DNA of 64,000 nt from Sesamum alatum (taxonomy: Eukaryota > Streptophyta > Magnoliopsida > Lamiales > Pedaliaceae): contig JACGWO010000006.1 of NCBI GenBank assembly GCA_034509735.1, positions 14,324,645 to 14,388,644 on the forward strand, written 5' to 3'. The notes under the pieces were generated by a model. That model was not told the DNA's origin. It was given only the letters and a program-made list of their open reading frames with translations, and made no database searches. Position 1 is the stretch's first letter, and every line of letters starts with the position of its first letter. A program made the position numbers and the translations under genes. Shown piece after piece: positions 1-9,318 of the stretch.

Positions 1-966
1 CCGGGAATATACGTCATACCTAGCAGACCATACTCAAGGTCCTCCGTAAGACGGTTCCCGCGAGTCACCTCAGTCAGCTGCGTCCTAGTATGCTAACCCA
101 CTAACACTGCTTAGACGACCCTCGTCAGCCGTCGATGAAACACGACAGCTATGCTTAATACTCGAGACCACGTATGCTTCATTGTGTCGACACAGGAAAC
201 GATTCCCTGTTCGACCAACCATTGTGGCCACAGCTTCAAACAGCATGAACGTGTCTCCGAGTGCATAGTAGATACCTCTGTCACATACTGACAGGGGACG
301 GATCCTCTTCTTGGAATCCACCGTCCTCGCTACACATTCCGACTGCACTGGACAAGGCTTATAATGATCATCTTACAGAATGATCACCTCTCGCCAGATC
401 CAAGATACAGCCGTCCTGTGCACGTGACTGCCATGATTCCTCAAGTCTGAGGATTACTTCCCGTACTATCGGAACCGGGGAATCCAATCATACCGACTAA
501 CCCTCCAAGGCTTCCATATGATGATCCCCCGCGAGTCAGTCCAGTCGGCTCGACCCCAATCGACCAACCCATCAAGACCGTGTAGGCGTTCCACGCGTGT
601 CGCCGATGAAACACGGCACTCATCCAATGAACACGACTCTTGATGCAAGTCTCAATAGGACTCTCGATGCCCTGTCTCGAGGTCCTCGACTTGGAACGTT
701 TCAGACCCAACTCTTAATCAGTTGGTTTCATGACCACCATCCAATGCGTGGCCCAACTGCACGAGTTGTTATCCATGGTCTGTGGGCTTTGTTGCGATAT
801 AAGTTAAACACCATTTTAACAAATGTAAGATGAGCGCAACAAAGAATGTACCATTGGTGACGAATACTCATCTTATTCATCATATAATAATATTACATTC
901 ACATCAAGTTGTCGGATAGGTTACAAATTGCCAAACCTATTGGCTTTCTGGTCACCTATTCCAACA
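1..966 (-). mobile_element. LTR K, chimeric copia LTR (5'-sense end only)
   Basis: Bases 1-148 match the family-2 LTR (compare 58213-58372). From about 149 to 966 the sequence matches the family-1 LTR (compare 22552-23365) and ends with the LTR terminus CCAACA. The switch lies near ATGCTTA, which both families carry at different LTR positions. The next bases, AAACC (967-971), are the predicted right TSD, because LTR H is interrupted there. The left end lies outside the window, so it cannot be told whether this is a solo LTR or the 5' LTR of a full minus-strand element. Seen directly: the two matched segments and the terminus. Inferred: that they form one recombinant LTR. Confidence 0.7.
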
Positions 967-2399
967 AAACCTTCCCTTCTGTTTAGTTACTTTGGCCACA
1001 GATTTTATGTTAGAATAGGTGACCATGTAAGCCAATTTTGGCAGGAATATGTAACCTATGTCTAGACAATTCTTTGGTATTTGATAAAACATTTATGAAT
1101 AAAGAAGTAAAAATTCATATGGCAATACTTTGTTTACGTTCACTTATCTGCATTTACATTTCTGTTCACTACGCAAACACAGCCCATGGACTGAGAAACG
1201 ATTTCGGGGACTGGGACTACGCTTGGAGGTAGGTCCATGAAATCAGTCTTACCGAATCAGTCCGGAAATCTCCAAGTCAAGGAATCCCGAAAATGGGTAC
1301 CGGGATTCCCTTTGAGACTTGCACTAAGCATCTGCTGTCGTATTTCATCGACAGGTGACGAAGGTCGTCTAAGCAGTGTTAGTGGGTCAGCATGCTAGGA
1401 AGCAGCTGACTGAGGTGACTCGCGGGAACCGTCTTACGGAGGCCTTGAGTATGGTCAGCAAGGTATGACGTGTATTCCCGGTTCCAACGGTACAGGCCAA
1501 GTCCTTTGACTTGAGGAACTGCTAAGTTTACCTGTGCATCAGGTCTGTATCTTAGATATGGTGAGAGATTGCCAAAATACTCTTGAGTAGTCATAAGCCA
1601 TGTCTAGTGCAGCTCGGGTGTACAAAGTGACAGTAGTTTCCAAGAAAGGATCTGTCTCCTGTCAAAAGATATTGACAGTTGAGTCTCATGTATGCTCTGT
1701 GTCTTGTCCCTGAAATCTGTGGCCACAGTAACTGAACAGAAGGGAAAGGTTTCCCTTGCGGCGTATAGTAAGGACAGACCGACACTTAGGTCCAAAATGG
1801 GTACCTGCTTTTTCCGTGCCCTAGACTCTAAGTGATGAGACCGAAGACAGAAAGACAAGTGTACTGTTAAAGCCTAAATGTTCATCCCCGAATATTTCAC
1901 CTAGTCTCTAGTGCCATGGACCGTTGCTAGATTGCCACCCATGGTAACGGACGGATTCTAGGAATCCGACCAAGTCTAGCTGAATGGTGAACCTAAAGAG
2001 TCACACACTATCCACACACACTTAGTATTTAATTTAGAATTAAATATTGGAGTAAAGGAATGATTAAATTAGATTTAACCGGGTCCCATATTTTCTTGGA
2101 GAAATTAATTCCTTTTATTTGATAAAGGGAATTAAATTAATAAATAGGATTTATTAAAAGGGTTGATTTAATGGGCTTAGAATAAATAATATTTATTCTT
2201 TTAGCCTTTTGGAATATTTAATAGGATTTAAATATTCCATTAAGTTAAAATCAACGGTTGAGATGGAAAGGGGAGATGGAAGGCTAGGATTCGTTTGACT
2301 AGGTCAAACACTAGTTTGACTAGGACTTTGACTAGGTAAAAATCCTAGTCAAATTAAGTTACTTAGAGTTTGAGTTTAAAGAGGATTAAACTCTTCCTC

Positions 2400-2407
2400 T
2401 ATATAAA
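2400..2407 (+). promoter_or_regulatory. TATA box of solo LTR
   Basis: TATATAAA lies 586 bp before the LTR 3' end and is followed by a pyrimidine-rich CT tract typical of plant core promoters. Transcription would start near 2430 and run toward the inverted LTR at 3001. The same box occurs in the solo LTR at 53972 (55341-55348). Confidence 0.65.
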
Positions 2408-2862
2408 CCTCTAGCTTCCAACATTTGTGAGATTGATGATTCTTGAAAAACACACACACAACACACACTCTCTCCTCCCCTCTCTCGTCCGCCCCTCTCT
2501 CTCTCTCTCTCACCAAGAAAATATTATTTTCTTGTTCCTTTGTTCTTGGAACAATTGAACTAAGGAAGATTGATCCCGTTAATTCATAACGCGTGGTTGA
2601 TCTATCCTCTCCAATATAAATACTTGTTCGTTGCTACCACGACGTGCAAGAATACGTGGGTGATCGTGTGTCACGATTTGGAGGATCTCAAGAACGAGGT
2701 CTGGTGCAAAACGGGGAACAATGCAAGTAGCAGTTGAAGACGAAAACGACAACGGGTAGGTCTCGTTTAAGATTTTCGTCCCTCTTTAATTTTTCAACTC
2801 TATGGCCTCCATGATTTCTTTATTTGTTTTATGATCATGAGATACACCGAACGCCCGGGAAC

Positions 2863-2883
2863 CTCAAGGGCACACCCCTTGAG
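2863..2883 (+). other. LTR hairpin, CTCAAGGG stem
   Basis: An 8-bp perfect stem CTCAAGGG/CCCTTGAG has a CACAC loop. It lies about 100 bp from the LTR 3' end, downstream of the TATA box, so it would be in the transcript. Stem sequence differs in other families while pairing is kept. Confidence 0.7.
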
Positions 2884-3100
2884 CGTGTTCTTTAAATTAA
2901 AAGCATGCCTTTTATTTTGTAAATTTATTTTTACCGCGCTTCCGCATTCGCGCAATTCCTGGGACGATCCACCGGATTTCTTTCATTTTAGGGACAAGAC
3001 TGAAAGAAATCGGTGGATCGTCCCGGGAATTGCGCGAGTGCGGAAGCGCGATAAAAATAAACATACAAAATAAAACATGCTTTTAATTTAAAAGAACACG

Positions 3101-3121
3101 CTCAAGGGGTGTACCCTTGAG
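3101..3121 (-). other. LTR hairpin, CTCAAGGG stem
   Basis: CTCAAGGG, loop GTGTA (+ strand), CCCTTGAG; a perfect 8-bp stem about 100 bp from the LTR 3' end (sense). Confidence 0.7.
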
Positions 3122-3570
3122 GTTCCCGGGCGTTCGGTGTATCTCATGATCATATAACATGTAAAGAAGTCATGGAGGCCATAGAGTTGAAAAAATAAAG
3201 AGGGACGAAAAATAAAACGAGACCTACCCGTTGTCGTTTTCGTCTTCAACGGCTACACGCGTTGTTCCCCATTTTGCACCGAGATCTCGTTCTTGAGACC
3301 CTCCAAATCGTGACACACGATCCACCCACGTATCTTGTACGCCGTGCTAGCAACGAACAAGTATTTATTTTGGAGTGGATGAATCAACGACACGTTATCA
3401 AATAACGGTATTGAATCATCAATGTTCTAGTGTTCCAAGAACAAAAGAACAAGAAAATAATTTCTTGTAGAGAGAGAGAGGGGGCGGACGAGAGGTAAGG
3501 AGGGGAGAGACGAGTGTGTGTTGTGTGTGTGTTGGAATTTCATCATCCTACAATTGTTGGAAGCTAGAGG

Positions 3571-3578
3571 TTTATATA
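3571..3578 (-). promoter_or_regulatory. TATA box of inverted solo LTR
   Basis: TTTATATA on the + strand reads TATATAAA on the minus strand. Its transcript would run leftward, convergent with that of the neighbouring solo LTR. Confidence 0.6.
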
Positions 3579-6219
3579 GAGGAGGAGTTTAATCCTCTTT
3601 AAACTCCAACTCTAAGAGCTCTAATTTGACTAGGATTTGACCTAGTCAAACCGATTGTAGCCTTCCATTTCCCCTTTCCATCTCAACCGTTGATTTTAAT
3701 TTAATGGAATATTTAAATTCCATTAAATATTCCAAAAGGCCAAATAAATATAATAAATAAGTATTAATATTTATTCTAGGCCCATTAAATCAGTCCCTTT
3801 AATAAATTCAATTTATTAATTTAATTCCCTTTATCAAATAGAAGGAATTAATTTCTCCAAGAAAATATAGGACCCGATTAAATTTAATTTAATCATTCCT
3901 TTACTCCAATATTTAATTCCAAATTAAATACTTAAGTGTGTGTGGATAATGTGTGACTCTTTTAGGTTCACCATTCAGCTAGACTTGGTCGGATTCCTAG
4001 AATCTGCCCGTTACCATGGGTGGCCATCTAGCAACGGTCCATGGCACTAGAGACTAGGTGAAATAATCGGGGATGAACATTTAGGCTCTAACAGTACACT
4101 TTTCCTTCTGTCTTCGGTCTCATCACTTAGAGTCTAGGGCACGGAAAAAGCAGGTACCCATTTTGGATCTAAGTGTCGGTCTGTCCTTACTAAACGCCGC
4201 AAGGGAAACCTTTCCCTTCTGTTCAGTTACTGTGGCCACAGATTTCAGGGACAAGACACAGAGCTTTCATGAGACTCAACTGTCAATACCTTTTGACAGG
4301 AGACAGATCCTTTCTTGGAAACTACTGTCACTCTGTACACCCGAGCTGCACTAGACATGGCTTATGACTACTCAAGAGTATTTTGGCAATCTCTCACCAT
4401 ATCTAAGATACAGAGCTGATGCACAGGTAAACTCAGCAGATCCTCAAGTCAAAGGACTTGGCCTGTACCGTTGGAACCGGGAATACACGTCATACCTCGC
4501 TGACCATACTCAAGGTCCTCCGTAAGACGGTTCCCGCGAGTCACCTCAGTCAGCTGCTTCCTAGCGCGCTGACCCACTAACACTGCTTAGACGACCTTTG
4601 TCACCCGTCGATGAAATACGACAGCAGATGCTTAGTGCAAGTCTCAAAGGGAATCCCGGTACCCATTTTCGGGATTCCTTGACTTGGAGATTTCCGGACT
4701 GATTCGGTAAGACTGATTTCATGGACCTACCTCCAAGCGTAGTCCCAGTCCCCGAAATCGATTCTCAGTCCGTGAGCTTTGTTTGCGTAGTGAACAGATA
4801 TGTAAAAGCAGATATAAGTGAACGTAAACAAAGTATTGCCATATGAATTTTCACTTCTTTATTCATAAATGTTTTTATCAAATACCTAAAGTTGTCTAGA
4901 CATAGGTTACATATACCTGCCAAAATTGGCTTACATGGTCACCTATTCTAACAAAGACACAGCATTCATGAGACTCAACTGTCAATGCCTTTTGACAGGA
5001 GACAGATCCTTTCTTGGAAACTACTGTCACTCTGTATACCTGAGCTGCACTAGACATGGCTTATGACTACTCAAGAGTATTTTGGCAATCTGTCACCATA
5101 TCTAAGATACAGACCTGATGTACAGGTAAACTCAGCAGTTCCTCAAGTCAAAGGACTTGACCTGTACCGTTGGAACCGGGAATACACGTCATACCTTGCT
5201 GACCATACTCAAGGTCCTCCGTAAGACGGTTCCCACGAGTCACCTCAGTCAGCTGCTTCCTAGCATGCTGACCCACTAACACTGCTTAGACGACCTTCGT
5301 CACCCATCGATGAAATACGACAGCAGATGCTTAGTGCAAGTCTCAAAGGGAATCCCGGTACCCATTTTCGAGATTCCTTGACTTGGAGATTTCTGGACTG
5401 ATTCGGTAAGACTGATTTCATGGACCTACCTCCAAGCTTAGCCCCAGTCCCCGAAATCGATTCTCAGTCCGTGGGCTTTGTTTGCGTAGTGAACAGATAT
5501 GTAATAGCAGATATAAGTGAACGTAAACAAAGTGTTGCCATATGAATTTTCACTTCTTTATTCATAAATGTTTTATCAAACACCTGAAATTGTCTAGACA
5601 TAGGTTACATATTCCTGCCAAAATTGGCTTACATGGTCACCTATTCTAACAGATAGGTCTAAAACACTCCAAGTCGAGGACCTCGAGATTGGGTATCGAG
5701 GGTCCTGTAGAGACTTACACTAAGGATTGGATTCATTGGATGAGTATCCTGTTTCATCGGTGACAGACCTTGGACGTCTATGCAATATTAGTGGGTTAGT
5801 TGACAAGGGTGTTGGCTGAATGAGGCGACTCGTGGAAATCGTATATGGAAGCCACACCGGCTTGGTCGGTATGATTGATATTCCCGATTCCGATAGTACG
5901 GGATTAGTCCTCGGAATTGAGGAATCACGACAGTCGCTCACATATGAAGGTTGTATCTTGGATCTGGAAATAGGTGATCGTGTCATAAGACATGGCTATC
6001 ATAAGCCTTGTTCAGTGCAGTCGGAGCACATAGAAAGGATGGTAGATTCCAAGATAGGATCTGTCCCCTGTCAAAGACTATGACAACGAGATCTCCTATG
6101 TGCTCTGAGATGGTTAGACTCTCAAAGTCTATGCCCATAGCATTTCATTGAGTGGGAAAGGATTTCCTACGTCAATCATAGAGTTAAACCCGTCTCAAGT
6201 TTGAAGCATAGATGCCTAA

Positions 6220-8200
6220 TGTTAGAATAGGTGATCGTGAAGCCAATCCTGTTAGGCTTATGTAACCTAGTTCTGACAATTTGGTTTTTAAATAAAGTTA
6301 ATGAATAAAAGTGATATTCATATTTGGCATTTATTCTTTGTTTATGTTCACTTAACTACTTTATATTACAAACTGTTCAACGCGAAAATAAAACCCACAG
6401 ACCGAAAGCTTAATCCAAGAAACTGGACTGCGGATCAGATGACAAGTCATGAAATCAGTTTATGTAGATTGGTCTGATATACTCCAAGTCAAAGGACCTC
6501 GAGATAGGGTATGGAGAGTCCATTTGAGACTTGCACTAAGCGATTGCAGTCGCATTTCATCGACAAGTGACGAAGGTCATCCATGCAATGTTAATGGGTT
6601 AGCCGGCTTGGTGTCGGCTGACTGAGGTGACTCATGGGAATCGTCATATGGAAAACCTTGAGCGGGTTGGTCGGTATGACTTGAATTCCCGATTTAATAG
6701 TATAGGTTTGGTCCTCGGACTTGAGGGACTATTGTGGTCACATACACACTGTGGCTGAATCTTAGATTTTGGCAAGAGGCTACCAAGTCAAGAGACTGCG
6801 TTGTCATACGCCCTATCTAGTGCAGTCAAGGTGTGCAGTATGAACAGTAGGTCCTAATATAGAATCTGTCTCCTATCAATAGGATTGACAGTGATGTCTC
6901 ACTTACACTCTGAGACTCATCCTCCAGTAAATCTGTGGCCACAGTAAATGAATAGTGGGATAAGATCCCTGTGACGTTTGGTATGAACGAGCCAAAACTG
7001 TAGTCAAGAATGGGTATCGACACCTATTGTCCACACCCTAGACTATAGCCATGAGATGGAAGACGGAAGGACAAACGTACTAATGAGCCTAAATGTTCAT
7101 GCCATAAATATTCACCTAGTCTTTAGTGCCATGGACCGTTGCTAGAAGGCCACCCATGGTCACAGATGATTTTTCCATCATAGGATGATTGAAAATTCGG
7201 CCAATTCTAGCTGAGGGTGAACTTAAAGAGTTACACACAATCCATTGGTAGCGGAGGAGTTAATTTGGCATTCATTTCGGGAGGTAGAACATTTTAATTA
7301 GATTAAATTGGTTCACTCTTCTTGGATTGTTAATTCTTTAATTGGATTAAATAGAATTAACTAATAAATTGGATTTATTAAATTGAGGAAATAGGCTTAA
7401 AATAGTTATTTAATTATTTAAAGCCTTAGGGATTATTTTAAATTATATTTAAAATATTCCATGAAATCCATCTAAGAGATAGACGGACGAGATTAAATGG
7501 AGAGATCAAGCCAAGATCAAGTTTGACTTGGTCTTTTACCTAAGTTGACTAGGATTTGACTACGTCAAAATCCTAGTCAACCTAGGCTTCTCGATGAGAG
7601 TTTGAAGAGGACTAGGAGAAGTCCCCTTCTATAAATACTCATAGAAACACACACCTCATGGTGTTGAACTCTAGCGCACACACACATACACACACACTCG
7701 GCCACCTCCTCTCCCTCTCTCTCGGCCGACCCCTCACCTCTCATCTCCAAGAAATTGTTCCTAGTTCCTTGTTTTGATACAAGAGAACTATAGGCAAATA
7801 GATCACGTTAATTCATAACGCAAGGTCGATTTGTCCTCCTATATAAATTCCTCTTAATTTCTTGCTAGCACGAGGGATCAAGATCCGGTAGATTGGATGG
7901 ACAATTTAGAGGGTTCCTGATTTGAAATCTTGGTGGAAGAACGTGGAACAACGCACGTAGCAGCTTGAAGAAAACGACAATTGGTTGGTTTCATGGTCCC
8001 TTTGTTACAACCCTCTGGCCACCATGATGTTGCATGCTTTAGTTTGATCATGAGATACACCGAACACCCGGGAGGTTCAAGGGAACACCCCTTGAACGTG
8101 TATTTACTTTTCGTTTAAGCATGTTTTATTTTTTCATGTTTTTAATTTATCGCGCTTCCGCATTCGCGCTCCCTCCAGGGATGATCAACGCATTCTTTCA
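6220..8200 (+). mobile_element. Solo LTR, TSD CCTAA
   Basis: A 1981-bp LTR begins TGTTAGAATAGG and ends CTTTCA, with perfect TSD CCTAA at 6215-6219 and 8201-8205. It is inserted in F's 5' LTR; the uninterrupted site reads GCCTAAGTCAAGG in F's 3' LTR (about 41762). It has the CTGTGGCCACAG palindrome (6933-6944), TATA box CTATAAAT (7629-7636), CA-rich and CT-rich tracts (about 7677-7740) and a 9-bp hairpin (8075-8097). No internal domain adjoins it. Confidence 0.95.
8075..8097 (+). other. LTR hairpin, GTTCAAGGG stem
   Basis: A 9-bp perfect stem GTTCAAGGG/CCCTTGAAC has an AACAC loop. It sits at the same LTR position as the CTCAAGGG stem of family 2, with paired changes. Confidence 0.7.
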
Positions 8201-8744
8201 CCTAAGTCAAGGATGAGAACCGACATCCTATTGCATGCCTTAGACTAAGGCCGGGGATAGGCGATAGTAGGACCGTACTTGTATGTAACTTGGAGCCTAA
8301 ATGTTCACGCCACATATTCACCTAGTCACTAGTGCCAATGACCATTGCCAGACGGCCACCCATGGTGATGGACAACTTTGGTTATGAGATAACAAGAAGT
8401 AAGTCCAAGTCTAGCTGAGGTAAACCTATGGAGTCACACCCACTACACCGGATGTGAAAGGAGTTAATTTGAAATTAATTTCAGGAGAAAGTTTAATTTA
8501 AAAAGATTAAATTATACTTATTGGAGATTCAAGCTTTGATAGATTAATTGGATTTAATCGGGCTTGAGTTCATAAATTGGATTTATGGATTTAATAAGCA
8601 TGGGCTTCCCTTTTAATTAGATTAAAAGGGTGAATTAATTAGTGGGTTTGGAATATTAAATAGGATTTAATATAGAGTCCATTGGACTTTGGGACTATTT
8701 AATTTAGAATTAAATAAGTCCATTCTATAAAGCCCATTGAAAAT

Positions 8745-9318
8745 TGGTTGGACCAAGCTTAAATATTAGACCACTAATAAATGGACTAGAGCCCAAGTGG
8801 TTCGTCCAAGCCTTCCATCCATGACAAAGTGAGGAAACTAGTTTCAGTCAATTGAGTGGTCTCACGAGTCATGGCATGTCTTCTTCCTGAAAATAAGCTG
8901 CACGTTTGTTGTGAACGAAGTGAATACAGTCCTGTTACCTGTCTCACGAGTCGTGGGGGTAGCAGTGAGTGCTATGATGTGGTTGATGGGTCGGGACTAA
9001 CGCCTGAGTAACGTGATTCAGTTGGAGTCCTTGGGATCACGTAAAAGGGTGAGGCAAAACATCTTGGGAAGCTCGTAGGACGAGAGTGGTATGGATTACC
9101 TCCCACAAGGTTATTCGTCATGTGAATCGTAAAAGCGGGGTATGAAGAATTTCGTTTGTGGATCCCAATCCCACTAGGAATCCGTTTCCTAAAATCCTGT
9201 TTGAGAGTGTTGGGCTTTATTAGAAATAGTGGGTGAGGTTGAGAACTAAAGACCGAGTCTTAACTTAAATTTAATATTACTTCATTCTGCTTACTATTTT
9301 CTGCTTCATATATTGTGA
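8745..9318 (+). other. Element F untranslated leader (truncated)
   Basis: This is the plus-strand equivalent of the leaders at 17151-18560 and 62759-64000. It contains the paired motif CTCACGAGTCATG (8861-8873) and CTCACGAGTCGTG (8943-8955), then CACATGGGATCC-like and GGGATCCCACTAGG-like blocks that precede gag in all copies. The 5' part, with primer site and GC-rich block, is missing. Confidence 0.7.
8861..8955 (+). promoter_or_regulatory. Paired CTCACGAGTCGTG motif, F leader
   Basis: Two copies start 82 bp apart; each is an odd palindrome CACGA-N-TCGTG or a one-base variant. The pair is found in all six leaders of this window, on this strand for F. Function unknown. Confidence 0.55.

Larger units (their letters stand above)
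1008..2985 (+). mobile_element. Solo LTR, family 2, TSD TTTTA
   Basis: A complete 1978-bp LTR begins TGTTAGAATAGG and ends TTTCA. It has a perfect 5-bp TSD, TTTTA, at 1003-1007 and 2986-2990. No internal domain lies on either side, so it is a solo LTR left by LTR-LTR recombination. In sense order it carries the CTGTGGCCACAG palindrome (1717-1728), the CCATGG block (about 1899-1950), a TATA box (2400-2407), a CA/CT-rich stretch (about 2447-2515) and the hairpin at 2863-2883. It sits in LTR H, 15 bp from the next solo LTR. Confidence 0.95.
3001..4953 (-). mobile_element. Solo LTR, family 2, inverted, TSD AAGAC
   Basis: A complete 1953-bp LTR in minus orientation begins TGAAAGAAATCGG and ends CTATTCTAACA on the + strand. 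The perfect TSD AAGAC is at 2996-3000 and 4954-4958. It is head-to-head with the solo LTR at 1008-2985, with only TTTTAGGGACAAGAC between them. It has the same family landmarks, including a minus-strand TATA box at about 3571-3578 and the hairpin at 3101-3121. Both insertions hit LTR H ten bases apart but have different TSDs, so they are separate insertion events and not one inverted duplication. Confidence 0.95.
967..5651 (-). mobile_element. LTR H, family-2 copia LTR split by two solo LTRs
   Basis: The parts of H in this window are 967-1007, 2991-3000 and 4959-5651 (plus TSD copies). Joined in order they read as one uninterrupted family-2 LTR segment, identical in order to 57947-58689. It ends with CTATTCTAACA at 5651. 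The next bases, GATAG (5652-5656), are the expected target duplication within F's 5' LTR, since the intact F LTR has TCTGTAGATAGG at about 41200. No polypurine tract follows, so this edge is the outer (5') end of H. The left part is outside the window. Confidence 0.85.
5652..8744 (+). repeat. Element F 5' LTR remnant (family 3), interrupted
   Basis: 5652-6219 and 8206-8744 match F's 3' LTR (about 41205-42310) in order, with the solo LTR 6220-8200 between. The first roughly 250 bp of the LTR lie on the other side of LTR H, outside the window. After CCCATTGAAAAT at about 8744 the sequence jumps to leader sequence (TTGGTTGGACC...), so the last part of the LTR, the primer site and the first part of the leader have been deleted. 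Confidence 0.8.

Noticed and set aside
1008..4953. Foldback or Helitron-like element with giant inverted repeats
   Set aside because: Each arm has its own perfect 5-bp TSD and LTR termini, so it is two solo LTR insertions.
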